From Tritonibacter litoralis (GTDB taxonomy: Bacteria > Pseudomonadota > Alphaproteobacteria > Rhodobacterales > Rhodobacteraceae), in contig NZ_WIBF01000013.1 in assembly GCF_009496005.1 (NCBI RefSeq), positions 62,001 to 126,000 on the forward strand: a stretch of 64,000 bases of DNA, written 5' to 3'. Under the pieces are notes generated by a model that was not told where the DNA came from, made no database searches, and worked only from the letters and a program-made list of their open reading frames with translations. Below are positions 28,270-37,545 of the stretch, piece after piece. Position 1 is the first letter of the stretch; every line of letters starts with the position of its first letter. The position numbers and the translations under genes are program-made.

Positions 28270-29148
28270 ATGAAAATCGCCACCGCCGCTTATCCGCTCG
28301 ATTGGCTGGACAGCTGGTCCCAGTATGAGGACAAAATCGCCACCTGGGTCCGCGATGGGGCCGCGCAGGGCGCGGATTTATTGGTGTTCCCGGAATATGG
28401 CGCGATGGAGCTGTCGACCCTTGCAGGGCGTGCGGTTGCAAGTGATCTGGAGGGGTCGATTTACGCCACCTCTGACCGGATGGAGGATGCCAACACGCTC
28501 CACGCCAAACTGGCGGCAGAGTACAATGTCCACATCCTGGGGGCGTCGGCGCCGGTTGCGGCGGGTTTTGCACGTCCAGTGAACCGCGCCATGTTCTTTG
28601 CCCCCAATGGTCAGTCTGATCACCAGGACAAGCAAATCATGACCCGGTTTGAGCGCGAGGATTGGGATATCCTACCCGGTGACGGATTGCGTCTGTTTGA
28701 CACTGCCATAGGGAAGATCGGGGTTTTGATCTGTTATGACAGCGAATTCCCGCTGTTGGGGCGTGCCTTGTCCGAGGCGGATGTGATTCTTGTGCCCTCG
28801 TGCACGGAAGGGATTGCGGGATACAGCCGCGTGCGGATCGGTGCGATGGCCCGCGCCCTGGAAGGGCAATGTGTTACCGCCATGGCGTCATTGGTTGGGA
28901 CGGTCGACTGGTCCGAGGCGGTAGACGTAAACACTGGCATGGGCGGTATATTTGGTCCCCCAGATCATGGGTTTCCCGGCACCGGTGTACTGGCTGAGGG
29001 GCGGATGAATCACGCTGGCTGGACTTTTGCCGAGGTCGACCTGGATGCGATTGCCAATGTGCGCGCGGATGGCGGAGTTCTGAACCGCCTGCATTGGCAA
29101 GAACAGGCGGCACGCGTGAAAATGACCGCAAAATCCAGCTTGTCGTGA
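28270..29148 (+). CDS. carbon-nitrogen hydrolase (nitrilase superfamily)
   Basis: 292 residues from ATG 28270; the frame is open from 28141 inside the acetyltransferase gene. The E-K-C catalytic triad is visible: E42 in VFPEYGAMEL, K121 in QDKQIMTRFE, C155 in VLICYDSEFP. Hydrolyses an amide or nitrile bond; substrate not predictable. Resembles amidohydrolases often fused or linked to GNAT enzymes, and here the acetyltransferase is the direct neighbour. Confidence 0.88.
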   Translation: MKIATAAYPLDWLDSWSQYEDKIATWVRDGAAQGADLLVFPEYGAMELSTLAGRAVASDLEGSIYATSDRMEDANTLHAKLAAEYNVHILGASAPVAAGFARPVNRAMFFAPNGQSDHQDKQIMTRFEREDWDILPGDGLRLFDTAIGKIGVLICYDSEFPLLGRALSEADVILVPSCTEGIAGYSRVRIGAMARALEGQCVTAMASLVGTVDWSEAVDVNTGMGGIFGPPDHGFPGTGVLAEGRMNHAGWTFAEVDLDAIANVRADGGVLNRLHWQEQAARVKMTAKSSLS

Positions 29149-29234
29149 TTGCGCCCTTGAAAAAAGGGTGAAAAGCCCTCATTTAAGCGCACGTCCCGTG
29201 TTTTGTGTGGGACCTAACTAATAATGGAGAGACC

Positions 29235-29453
29235 ATGGCCAAGGAAGATACGCTCGAATTTCCCGGTGTCGTGAAGGAACTCCTGCCCAATGCGACGTTT
29301 CGGGTCGAGCTGGAAAACGGCCATGAGATCATCGCACATACGGCAGGCAAGATGCGCAAAAACCGCATCCGTGTTCTGGCTGGCGACAAGGTACAGGTGG
29401 AAATGACCCCCTATGACCTGACAAAGGGTCGGATCAACTATCGCTTTAAGTAA
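29235..29453 (+). CDS. infA: translation initiation factor IF-1
   Basis: 72 residues, standard length: [60 protein letters not shown]-fold factor acting on the 30S A site. ATG 29235 after GGAGAG. Terminated by a strong hairpin. Confidence 0.98.
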   Translation: MAKEDTLEFPGVVKELLPNATFRVELENGHEIIAHTAGKMRKNRIRVLAGDKVQVEMTPYDLTKGRINYRFK

Positions 29454-29475
29454 GCAGGATCCGTAAAAGACGTTC

Positions 29476-29506
29476 AAAGCCCGGCCTGTGCCGGGCTTTT
29501 GTTTTT
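29476..29506 (+). terminator. terminator after infA
   Basis: 9-bp stem (29476-29484 with 29491-29499) followed by TTGTTTTT. Maf begins 47 bases later, so infA ends a unit or is attenuated here. Confidence 0.85.
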
Positions 29507-29552
29507 GCACACACCCGCGTATCACCGGTGTGACGAGACTTTAGAGGTTAAA

Positions 29553-30137
29553 ATGGCGTTCATTCTTGGATCGGGCAGCCCGCGGAGATTGGAGTTGATA
29601 CGGCAATTGGGCATTGAACCCGATGCCGTGCGCCCGCCGGATGTGGATGAAACCCCGCTGAAAGGGGAGCAACCGCGCCCTTATTGCGCCCGCGTGACCC
29701 GCGCCAAGGTCGAAGCCGTGGAGGCACGCGCCGAGGATGTGGTGTTATGCGCCGACACCACCGTTGCCCTGGGGCGCCGGATTATGGGCAAACCCGAAGA
29801 CGCCGGTCAGGCTGCGGAGTTTCTGATGGCCTTGTCCGGGCGGCGTCACCGAGTGATTACCGCTGTGGCCGTACGCAAAGGGGATCAGATCCTGACCACC
29901 GAAGTGGTGAGCCAGGTCAAAATGAAGCGCCTGTCGGATGAAGAGCTGAACGCCTATCTCCTCAGCAATGATTGGCAGGGCAAGGCGGGTGGCTATGCCA
30001 TCCAAGGGCCCGCAGGTGCTTTCATCCCATGGATCAGCGGATCCTTTACCGGCATTGTCGGTCTGCCATTGGCGGAAACAGCAAATCTACTGCGCGCCGT
30101 TGGCCTGCGCATTTTACAACAGGAGGCCGCCGAATGA
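29553..30137 (+). CDS. maf: Maf family nucleotide pyrophosphatase
   Basis: 194 residues from ATG 29553 (AGAGG upstream). Family motifs: [65 protein letters not shown]. Hydrolyses non-canonical or dTTP/UTP-type nucleotides. Overlaps the RNase gene by 4 bp; infA-maf-rng-yacG is a common order in Alphaproteobacteria. Confidence 0.95.
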   Translation: MAFILGSGSPRRLELIRQLGIEPDAVRPPDVDETPLKGEQPRPYCARVTRAKVEAVEARAEDVVLCADTTVALGRRIMGKPEDAGQAAEFLMALSGRRHRVITAVAVRKGDQILTTEVVSQVKMKRLSDEELNAYLLSNDWQGKAGGYAIQGPAGAFIPWISGSFTGIVGLPLAETANLLRAVGLRILQQEAAE

Positions 30138-31156
30138 AGGGGCGTACCGTAGTTCTGGACCACCTCAACGACCGCGAGGCGGCGGCATTGATCGTCGACG
30201 GGGTGCTTGAAGATTTCTTGATCGAAGGCGATGCTCCAACGCCGGGTACCATTTATCGCGCCCGTGCAGACCGTCCTGTAAAAGGGCAGGGGGGCATGTT
30301 CCTGACCACGCCTGATGGCCCGGCTTTTCTGCGGCAGGTCAAGGGGTTGGCGCCAGGGCAAATGATGCTGGTGCAGGTCACAGGCTATGCCGAAGAGGGC
30401 AAAGCCATTCCTGTAACCCAAAAGCTATTGTTCAAAAGCCGCTATGCCATCGTGACACCGGATGCGCCGGGGTTGAATATCTCTCGCTCCATCCGCAACG
30501 AAGATGAACGCGACCGCCTGCTGGAAGTCGCCCATGAATCCACCGGCGATCTCCCCTATGGTCTGATCCTGCGCTCCGCCTGCGCGGGGGCTGATGTGGA
30601 GGACATTGCCGAAGATATCGTTGCCATGTGCAATCTGGCCGAACAGGTGCTGAACGATGACGGCGACACCCCGGAAGTTCTGAGCGAGGGCGATGGCCCG
30701 CATCTTTTGGCCTGGCGCGATTGGGTTGAGCCCGCATCCATCGAAAGCACCAAAGGTGGGTTTGAACGCCACGGGGTGCTGGATGCGCTGGATGTGGCGC
30801 AAGACATTCGCGAGCCGCTGTCAGGTGGCGCATTCCTTTATGTGGAGCCCACACGCGCTTTTGTGGCCGTTGATGTGAACACCGGCAGCGACACCTCACT
30901 GGCCGCCGGGATCAAAGCCAATATGGCCTGTGCCAAACAGCTGCCTCGGGTTTTGCGTGTGCGCGGTCTTGGCGGTCAAATCATCCTAGATCTTGCGCCC
31001 ATGCCCAAAAAGGACCGCCGCGCCTTTGAAAGCGCGCTGCGCGCCAGCCTGAAAGCTGACAGCGAAGAGACTACAATGCTGGGATGGACCAACCTTGGCC
31101 ATTTTGAATTGCAGCGCAAACGTGGGCGGATTTCGTTGACTGAGGCCCTGGCATGA
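30134..31156 (+). CDS. rng: ribonuclease E/G family protein
   Basis: 340 residues from ATG 30134, shorter than E. coli RNase G. A short S1-like N-terminal part ([20 protein letters not shown]) is followed by the RNase E/G catalytic core with [16 protein letters not shown] and the metal site [12 protein letters not shown]. The second metal-site segment reads [12 protein letters not shown], different from the usual IIIDFIDM, so activity deserves a test. Coupled to maf and yacG by 4-bp overlaps. Confidence 0.85.
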   Translation: MKGRTVVLDHLNDREAAALIVDGVLEDFLIEGDAPTPGTIYRARADRPVKGQGGMFLTTPDGPAFLRQVKGLAPGQMMLVQVTGYAEEGKAIPVTQKLLFKSRYAIVTPDAPGLNISRSIRNEDERDRLLEVAHESTGDLPYGLILRSACAGADVEDIAEDIVAMCNLAEQVLNDDGDTPEVLSEGDGPHLLAWRDWVEPASIESTKGGFERHGVLDALDVAQDIREPLSGGAFLYVEPTRAFVAVDVNTGSDTSLAAGIKANMACAKQLPRVLRVRGLGGQIILDLAPMPKKDRRAFESALRASLKADSEETTMLGWTNLGHFELQRKRGRISLTEALA

Positions 31157-31347
31157 GCTGCCCGATCTGCGCTGAACCCACAGTCCCGGCCTTTCGCCCG
31201 TTTTGCTCGAAACGCTGCGCCGATATTGATCTCGGAAAATGGATGAACGGGGCCTATGCGGTCCCCAGCCAAGACCCAGAGGACCTGTTGAACCTCGACG
31301 AAGCCCTAGAAAACGCAGAAAAAACATCGCCTACAAAACAAAGTTGA
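31153..31347 (+). CDS. yacG: YacG-type zinc-ribbon protein (DNA gyrase inhibitor family)
   Basis: 64 residues with four zinc ligands C3-x2-C6 and C18-x3-C22, then [13 protein letters not shown] and an acidic tail. Homologues bind gyrase and block its ATPase. Final gene of the coupled run before tRNA-Phe. Confidence 0.92.
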   Translation: MSCPICAEPTVPAFRPFCSKRCADIDLGKWMNGAYAVPSQDPEDLLNLDEALENAEKTSPTKQS

Positions 31348-31425
31348 AAAACTTGCAAAATCCCTCTGGACACTCCCGGCGGGACGGCATAGAACGCCTC
31401 CACCCAAGGCGAGACGCCTTCCCGT

Positions 31426-31500
31426 GCCCGGGTAGCTCAGGGGTAGAGCAGTGGATTGAAAATCCTCGTGTCGGTGGTTCGATTCCGCCCCCGGGCACCA
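31426..31500 (+). tRNA. tRNA-Phe(GAA)
   Basis: GCCCGGG acceptor, D arm TAGCTCAGGGGTAGAGCA, anticodon loop TTGAAAA (anticodon GAA), T arm GGTGGTTCGATTCCGCCCC, acceptor CCGGGC-A-CCA encoded. A tyrosine recombinase gene begins 98 bp downstream, so its 3' end is the likely attachment site (attL) of the island. Confidence 0.97.
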
Positions 31501-31598
31501 TAATATATTGATTTCAATTATTATTTTTCTCCGTTGGTAGATTTCATCAGCGGTTCTAAAAGTTACACACAGTTATACACTCAATTTAAGTTCCTGAT

Positions 31599-32780
31599 TT
31601 GCCGAAAGATTCAAAAAACAAAATCCTCAAAATCAAACCCCTCCGCAAAGGCCTGTCGATCTATAAAACGGCCCGTAGTCCCTATTGGTATGTGCGGCTG
31701 AGAGACCCCATTGCTCGCGCCTATGTGGTGCGTTCAACCAAAGAGACCAGCCGGATTGAGGCGATTGATGCAGCGGGCGAGTTTGCCGACAGTTATCATA
31801 GCCAAGCCAACAGCGATCATGCCCGGAAGAAGTCCACCAGCTTTGAGCACTATGCCAAGAAGCTGATGGACCTTCAGAAGGGAGCGTCGAAGTGGTCCGA
31901 TGGGGACAATATGCTGCTGATGCGGGCCAATGATGGGCTGATTGTCTATTTTGGCAAATATGATGTGACCAAGATCAACACTGGTATGGTTCGCGATTAC
32001 CTGATCCATTTGGATGGCAATCGTCCCAAACGGTTGGCGGAATCGACCAAAGCGAAACATACGATCATCATGCGCAAGGTGCTGGCGCTGGCGGTGGAAG
32101 ATGGCGTGTTAAATGTGCTGCCGGTCATGCCGAAGCAAAAGACCGTTGATACGCCCCGGCATACGTTTACCGACAAAGAGTACAAGTTGTTTAAAGAGGT
32201 TGCGCAGAGATGTGCAAATCGCGGCGACAAGGTGCGCGGTGTCAGAGTGAAGCGGGAACATGTGATGATGTTCATGTTTTGCGTGCACTCCTTCCTGAGG
32301 CCGACAGAAGGAGAGCTGTTTGGCCTGAAGCACGGGGATATTCAGGTCAAAGGCGATCCGACGCATCTGGAGTTGAATGTGCGGGGCGGCAAAACCGGTG
32401 CCCGCGTCAGCGTGACGATGCCAATTGCGGTGCCTTTTTACACTGACCTCAAAGACCCGTTTAAGGGCATCCGCTATCCCGCTGATGAATACGTGTGGAT
32501 GCCTGAATACCCAAACCGTCGCACAGCGATCAATACGGCCCGGCGTATCTTCAACCACATCCTGAAGGAAGCAGGGCTTGCGGACGGGGATCGCAAACTG
32601 TCTCCTTATTCGCTACGCCACTATGCTATCCAGGCCCGGCTGCGGGAGTCCAAAGGTAAGGTGAACCTTCATACGTTGGCCAAAAATGCAGGCACTTCGG
32701 TGGATCAGCTAGAGCGGTTTTATCTGAAGAAGATGGCCCCCTCAAAAGAGCTGATTGAGAACCTTCAGATCGTCGGCTGA
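31599..32780 (+). CDS. tyrosine recombinase / integrase
   Basis: 393 residues. N-terminal Arm/SAM-like DNA-binding part, catalytic domain with R234 (SFLRPTEGEL), R340-H341 (SPYSLRHYAIQ) and nucleophile Y375 (LERFYLKKM). The family HxxR histidine is replaced by Tyr, a common variant. It starts at TTG 31599 without a good ribosome site; no in-frame ATG precedes the conserved part. Adjacent to tRNA-Phe, so it probably integrates the island there. Confidence 0.9.
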   Translation: MPKDSKNKILKIKPLRKGLSIYKTARSPYWYVRLRDPIARAYVVRSTKETSRIEAIDAAGEFADSYHSQANSDHARKKSTSFEHYAKKLMDLQKGASKWSDGDNMLLMRANDGLIVYFGKYDVTKINTGMVRDYLIHLDGNRPKRLAESTKAKHTIIMRKVLALAVEDGVLNVLPVMPKQKTVDTPRHTFTDKEYKLFKEVAQRCANRGDKVRGVRVKREHVMMFMFCVHSFLRPTEGELFGLKHGDIQVKGDPTHLELNVRGGKTGARVSVTMPIAVPFYTDLKDPFKGIRYPADEYVWMPEYPNRRTAINTARRIFNHILKEAGLADGDRKLSPYSLRHYAIQARLRESKGKVNLHTLAKNAGTSVDQLERFYLKKMAPSKELIENLQIVG

Positions 32781-32845
32781 CGGAGCGGGTTGTCTGCAAA
32801 GCGCGTCTTGGGGGAGGGCGCAAGGGACATCACAGGAGAAGCGAT

Positions 32846-33214
32846 ATGTCCCTTAGTAAAGAATTTGATCTGTCCGCCATTGCCAAACCCAAGTCCTTGT
32901 CGGCCAGCCATCTGCGCCGTCAGAAGTTCATAGCTGCGATTGAGAAGCAATTGGCAGCAGCCCGCGTAGGCGATGCGCTGCCAAAGGCGTCCAGTTGGGC
33001 ATGGCAGTCTGAAGCCGGAGAATGGTTCCTCTCCCCCCGGTATGGGCGAGCGGCGCTTGAGCTTGCGGATGGTATGGCAACAATCAAATGCGGTGACGCC
33101 AAGGGCGTTGTCCAATCCCTCCAGAAGCTCAAATCCTTGGCTCAAGATGGTCAGTTGGATGAGGTTTTGGAGGCGGCTGCTTTGGCGATCCGTAGTCGTT
33201 TTGCCAAGGCTTAA
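32846..33214 (+). CDS. small DUF6641-like protein
   Basis: 122 residues behind CAGGAGAAG. Basic N terminus (SASHLRRQKFIAAIEKQL), then WAWQSEAGEWFLSPRYGRAALELADG and an alpha-helical tail ending in AIRSRFAKA. The pattern resembles the DUF6641 family of uncharacterised proteins in phages and integrated elements. Possibly a nucleic-acid-related accessory protein of the polymerase element; this is inference. Confidence 0.6.
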   Translation: MSLSKEFDLSAIAKPKSLSASHLRRQKFIAAIEKQLAAARVGDALPKASSWAWQSEAGEWFLSPRYGRAALELADGMATIKCGDAKGVVQSLQKLKSLAQDGQLDEVLEAAALAIRSRFAKA

Positions 33215-33283
33215 AACAGGGGCCAGCGCTGTCATGGCGATGGCCACACTTGAACACATATACTCATTTGAAAGGTAATTATT

Positions 33284-33700
33284 ATGAATGACTTAGAAGT
33301 AATCCGTTTCCAACCATCGCGTGTCCATGGGTCTCGATCTGACAATCGGTTGGCTTTCCAATGGCTGGCGCGCAATGCTGGCAATCTCAAGGATAAGAAG
33401 GTGATGTTTGAAGGTACTGGGCGGAAACGAGGCCGCTCCATCCATTTTGCTCTCCTTCGGGGGATGACAGAGGCAGAGGTCCAAGCGCTCTATCAGCAAA
33501 AGAAAGCAAACAGCCCCAAAAACAGACTCTTCTTTTGGTCTTACCTGCCAACAGATCCTGATTTGCCCTTTCCAAGACTGATTGATGACTGTCCGGATAC
33601 GTTTGATCGGAACTACCTCGATTGCGTGCTTGGGGGTGTTGGAGAGGTCAAACTTTGGGAAGATATTTTGTTCCCAGCAAGTTTAGAGCTGGAGACTTAG
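33284..33700 (+). CDS. hypothetical protein, 138 residues
   Basis: Good start (AAAGG before ATG 33284). Soluble, with VIRFQPSRVHGSRSDNRLAF, GTGRKRGRSIHFALLRGMTE and NRLFFWSYLPTDPDLPFPRL; no known domain recognised. Follows the DUF6641-like gene by 69 bp in the same direction, so probably part of the same element module. Confidence 0.6.
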   Translation: MNDLEVIRFQPSRVHGSRSDNRLAFQWLARNAGNLKDKKVMFEGTGRKRGRSIHFALLRGMTEAEVQALYQQKKANSPKNRLFFWSYLPTDPDLPFPRLIDDCPDTFDRNYLDCVLGGVGEVKLWEDILFPASLELET

Positions 33701-33862
33701 GGCCCTCTAGGTCATCTCCGGAATTTAAACTCAGCCCGCCGGAACCCAACCGGGGCTTTAAATCTCTAGCTTTTGTGCGAAGCACAGTTCACGAAGTGAA
33801 CCCATTGGGTGTCTATAGGAAGATTATAATCAATCTTTATAACAGCTTATATTTGCTTGAGG

Positions 33863-33907
33863 CTCAATCACTTTGTGATTGAGTACCCCCTTCGGGGGTA
33901 TGTTTCT
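33863..33907 (+). terminator. double hairpin terminator-like structure
   Basis: 9-bp stem with TTT loop (33863-33883) directly followed by a 7-bp stem with TTC loop (33884-33900) and TGTTTCT. Lies 160 bases after the 138-residue protein gene. Confidence 0.5.
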
Positions 33908-34476
33908 GGCGGATAATCTTTTAGTGTTTTTTGGAATTTGGACATACTTCTCCTATCCGTTGAGGAGAAGCATGTGAGATCTGGTGATCTTACAAACCAT
34001 CTACACACGATTACCTGAAGGGTGCGGCTGGCGGTTATCCGGTCTCAGCCTACGTGCTGCTTACACGGCGGACCGATATGCGTGCGTCCTGTAGATGGCA
34101 ATTTGACACGCTCGGCGACGGCACTTCCCCGTCTCGTGATGACAATTGTTTGCTCTTGCTCTCTTTGGGGGCTTTCATCTTTCCCCCGCTTTCGCTGTCT
34201 CCTAACCCTACTATTCTATGACGTTATGTCTGCTGGCCGTTGTAACTTTGGCTCTGCACCGTCCGGTGGAAATTCCCTTCTGATTGCATAACGCTTCGGG
34301 CTGATTATGATTTTGGTTTGTATCGCGTTCCTGATACAAGAGAGTTGCGAGCTGTATTTGTATGTTTGTATATGTATAGTATATTGTTTTATATGGTTTA
34401 TTTATAGGTCGGTGCTTGGGGAGCTCTGGCGATGTCACATGTTTTATTTGAACTTTTTTGGCCCATTTAAGGATCA

Positions 34477-34530
34477 TAAAAATAGTAAAAGTTCTATTTG
34501 GGTGTAGAGCACAAACTTTTACTATTTTTA
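34477..34530. repeat. perfect 17-bp AT-rich inverted repeat upstream of polymerase gene
   Basis: Left arm 34477-34493 is the exact reverse complement of 34514-34530; the loop is 20 bases. It ends 74 bases before the polymerase ATG. It could be a protein-binding operator, a cruciform origin or an RNA hairpin in the leader. Confidence 0.85.
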
Positions 34531-34604
34531 ACACTCGGCATCCGCTTCAACAGGAACCCTGAAGCTGCGCTCAGCCCATTTTTTGAAGTCTTTTAGGACC
34601 ACCG

Positions 34605-37361
34605 ATGCCTTCATCCTCTCTCTTCTCCGCTACGCAATTTGGCAAGCCGAACGGTCGCAGATACAAAAAAGGACGGTATTTGGTCTTTGGCTTTGACACG
34701 GAGTATCAGCGCAGGCCACGGACCAATGCGGCAGGACAGGTCGAGATAGAAAATGAAGTGCTTTCCTATCAATTTAGCTGTCGTGTCGTCACTCCAGATA
34801 ATGCTGGGGAGGAACCGCATTGGTCTGGGATTATCTTGCCGGATGGGCCTTTGGTCAGCGACCGTCTGTCCCTTGAGGCCTTTGTCACACATGCTTTGGC
34901 GGAAGGGCTCAAAGCCTATCCAGATGTCAAAATGCCCGTTGATATCTATCTGGTGGCGCATTTTACCCGTGCGGATGTGCCTGCGTTTAGTGACTTCAAG
35001 GATGACGAGCGCCGGGGTGCGCTGAATCTCGACAACATTCGCAGCCTGTTTATGAATGTCAGCTCGGATATTGAGGTCTCTTTGCCCTGCGACGACGGCA
35101 AAGGACATGTGCGGATTGCAGTTAAGATCCGGGATACACTTGCATTGGCTCCTGCAGGTGCCAGAAGTCTTGCTCAGCTTGGTGATATACTTGGGTTTGA
35201 GAAGTTGTCTCTGTCAGATGACCCTGACAAAGATCTGCACTACGAAACGCATATGGCCGATTTTATGGCCGCTGATTGGGAGCGGTTCCGGGACTATGCG
35301 ATCCGGGATGCTGAGATCTGCGATCAATACACCACCCGATTGATCCGTCTCTACTTTGATCAGACTGGCACCTTCAAATTGCCTGTGACGCTGACCTCCA
35401 TTGGTGTCGACCTGATTCAAAACCACTGGAAAAAGCTTGGTCTTGACCCTGCATATGTGGTGGGCAAGGAGACTGTTGAGGAGCGGCGCTGGGATAAGAA
35501 ACGAGAGCGCTATGTGACGGAGACGAAAACAGTGTCTTTGTCGAAGCTTCACTGGAGTGAGGACTTCTTTACAGAATGTTATCACGGTGGGCGCAATGAG
35601 CAATTCTGGTTTGGTCCAGCACCCGAAGGTGTTTGGTATGACTATGATCTTTCCAGTGCTTACCCGTCGGCCATGTCGTTGATTGGGGAGGTGCATTGGG
35701 ACAGCATTCGCCCCATCACGCCCACTAAAGAACTAAAGAAAGGGACGTTTTTATCCGGAGATCTGGCCTTTGCCAATGTGAACTTTGAGTTCCCTGATGA
35801 TGTCCGCTTTCCCGTTTTGCCAGTGCGTACGGAAACGGGCTTGCTGTTTCCCCGCAAAGGCAACAGCACCACCCACATCAGCGAGATCAATTTGGCGCTC
35901 CAGTTGGGGTGTAAAATTGAACTGGTGGAGGGGCGATACATCGACAGTGATTATGTCTTCAGCCGCATCAGGGAACATGGGTATCCTATTCGTCCGTTCC
36001 TTGATTTTACCAAGCACTGCATCATTGAGCGTCAGAAACACCCCAAGAAGAATTTGAACAATCTCTTTTGGAAGGAGCTGGTCAATTCCACTTATGGAAA
36101 GACGGCGCAGGGGCTCAGGGAGCGCCGTGTGTACGATCTGAGATCTGCGCAGACCCAGCGTTTGGAGCCCAGTAAGATTACCAATCCTGTCTATGCGGCT
36201 TATATTACCGCTCTCTGCCGCGCGACGCTGGGCGAAATCATGAACGCGCTGCCGCGGAGTGTTGAGATCTTCAGCGTCACCACAGATGGCTTTCTTACAA
36301 CTGCAACGGATGCGCAGATGAGGAAGACGACCATTATAAACTTGGGTTGGGACTATCGATCTGCGCGCGGCATACTTGTTGGGGATACGCAGATCTATGA
36401 GACCAAGCACGTCATACGCCAACCGATTGGCTGGCGGACACGCGGGCAGGCGACTCTGAAACCTTCTCAGGTCTCGGACTTTGAAGGTGTCAATCTTGAG
36501 CCTCGGGAGGATGAACGGGTTGTCTTGGCCAAGGGGGGGATCAAACTTGATCGAACGTGGTCCAAGTCACAGCAAAATGATGAGATTGTGGAGCTGTTAT
36601 TAAACCGGAAGCCAACAGATACAATGGCGGTTGTGTTGGGGGCAGGCATTCGGGAGATGCACGAAAAGGGGATGGATTTTGTCGACAAGACAATGACCAA
36701 GCGTCTGTCGATGGAGTTTGACTGGAAACGCAGGCCGCATGCTGCTGGTGATGTTCCAGTGCAATTTGGCACCCAATCCGAAGTCAGTCATCTGGCGTTT
36801 TCCACCATACCTTGGGACAGTGTTGAGCAGTACAATACCGTTCGGGAGCTTTGGCGTTCCTATACCAAGGACGCCCCGCGCTGCCTCAAATCCTTTGAAG
36901 ACTATCAAAAATGGGCCACCTACTTTGAAAGCAAGCTGGCGGCACAAGGTCCGGCTGAGGCGTATTTGGCCAAGGAGGATGGCATCCTAAAGCGCATTCG
37001 CAGGGATCTGGTGATCGCTCAGAGGCTTCGCAAAGCTGGCACCCATGAGCTTAAACCAAGCGCTGTTGATCAGGATGTGCTTCCTGACGGCTTCAAACTG
37101 AAGGCAGAGACGTTCGCAAATATCCTCAACGACCGCTTTGGCATTCCCTGCGCCAAGACCGATGTGGACAATGCCCGGAAGAAGAAAGCCTTTGTAACCA
37201 AGCAAGTCCCCAACTGTGACCAGTCCGTTAAGATCTTGGAGGCGATCAAGAGGGACCTATTTCCTAAACTGGATATTGAACAATTCCTCACACCAAAGGC
37301 CACGTTTGATCTGAAGATCGTCGAAAGGGATATGGCAAAGCCTTTGCAAGAGGATCTGTGA
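34605..37361 (+). CDS. family-B DNA polymerase, piPolB-like
   Basis: 918 residues. Proofreading domain: Exo I FGFDTEYQ (D31/E33), Exo II VAHFTRADVPAF (D124), Exo III YAIRDAEICDQY (Y231/D235). Polymerase domain: motif A YDYDLSSAYPSAM (D346/D348), motif B K490-xxx-NSTYG (494-498), motif C FSVTTDGF with one acidic residue (D561) where YxDTD is usual, then R611-T-R-G614. Primer-independent polymerases of pipolins carry KTRG at the corresponding place, so this is a likely piPolB relative with Arg for Lys; a protein-primed phage-type PolB is the alternative. The C-terminal 200 residues are basic and unassigned. Within an integrase-bearing island at tRNA-Phe; a 17-bp inverted repeat lies just upstream. 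Confidence 0.82.
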   Translation: MPSSSLFSATQFGKPNGRRYKKGRYLVFGFDTEYQRRPRTNAAGQVEIENEVLSYQFSCRVVTPDNAGEEPHWSGIILPDGPLVSDRLSLEAFVTHALAEGLKAYPDVKMPVDIYLVAHFTRADVPAFSDFKDDERRGALNLDNIRSLFMNVSSDIEVSLPCDDGKGHVRIAVKIRDTLALAPAGARSLAQLGDILGFEKLSLSDDPDKDLHYETHMADFMAADWERFRDYAIRDAEICDQYTTRLIRLYFDQTGTFKLPVTLTSIGVDLIQNHWKKLGLDPAYVVGKETVEERRWDKKRERYVTETKTVSLSKLHWSEDFFTECYHGGRNEQFWFGPAPEGVWYDYDLSSAYPSAMSLIGEVHWDSIRPITPTKELKKGTFLSGDLAFANVNFEFPDDVRFPVLPVRTETGLLFPRKGNSTTHISEINLALQLGCKIELVEGRYIDSDYVFSRIREHGYPIRPFLDFTKHCIIERQKHPKKNLNNLFWKELVNSTYGKTAQGLRERRVYDLRSAQTQRLEPSKITNPVYAAYITALCRATLGEIMNALPRSVEIFSVTTDGFLTTATDAQMRKTTIINLGWDYRSARGILVGDTQIYETKHVIRQPIGWRTRGQATLKPSQVSDFEGVNLEPREDERVVLAKGGIKLDRTWSKSQQNDEIVELLLNRKPTDTMAVVLGAGIREMHEKGMDFVDKTMTKRLSMEFDWKRRPHAAGDVPVQFGTQSEVSHLAFSTIPWDSVEQYNTVRELWRSYTKDAPRCLKSFEDYQKWATYFESKLAAQGPAEAYLAKEDGILKRIRRDLVIAQRLRKAGTHELKPSAVDQDVLPDGFKLKAETFANILNDRFGIPCAKTDVDNARKKKAFVTKQVPNCDQSVKILEAIKRDLFPKLDIEQFLTPKATFDLKIVERDMAKPLQEDL

Positions 37362-37545
37362 GAGGGCAGTAGATGACATTGGATCTTGCGCTGTGCAGGG
37401 CTGGAACGCGGACTTTGCGGACCTTCTTGGAATGGCGGCTTCCAAAAAACCGTGGTTTCAGTTGGTGATCAGAACCCTGTTCAAAACCATTTGCCGGATA
37501 GCCTGGCAGCGATCATTCATTCGCTGTATGCGGGTGCTCATCCCG

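Larger units (their letters stand above)
33701..34604. other. hairpin-rich non-coding region upstream of the DNA polymerase
   Basis: No convincing gene in 904 bases. At least seven local hairpins: 33787-33801, 33863-33883, 33884-33900, 33947-33970, 33977-33990, 34167-34187, 34320-34337. An 8-bp long-range pairing (33997-34004 with 34091-34098) encloses about 86 bases. The 33863-33900 pair followed by TGTTTCT may terminate the upstream genes; the rest could be a structured RNA or replication origin of the element. Confidence 0.55.

Noticed and set aside
34211-34534. 107-codon minus-strand frame and two short plus-strand frames before the polymerase
   Set aside because: AT-rich, no ribosome site, and they cross several hairpins; more likely non-coding.
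33701-34604. Retron (msr/msd) locus
   Set aside because: Structured RNA-like sequence is present, but the adjacent enzyme is a family-B DNA polymerase, with no reverse-transcriptase YADD motif.
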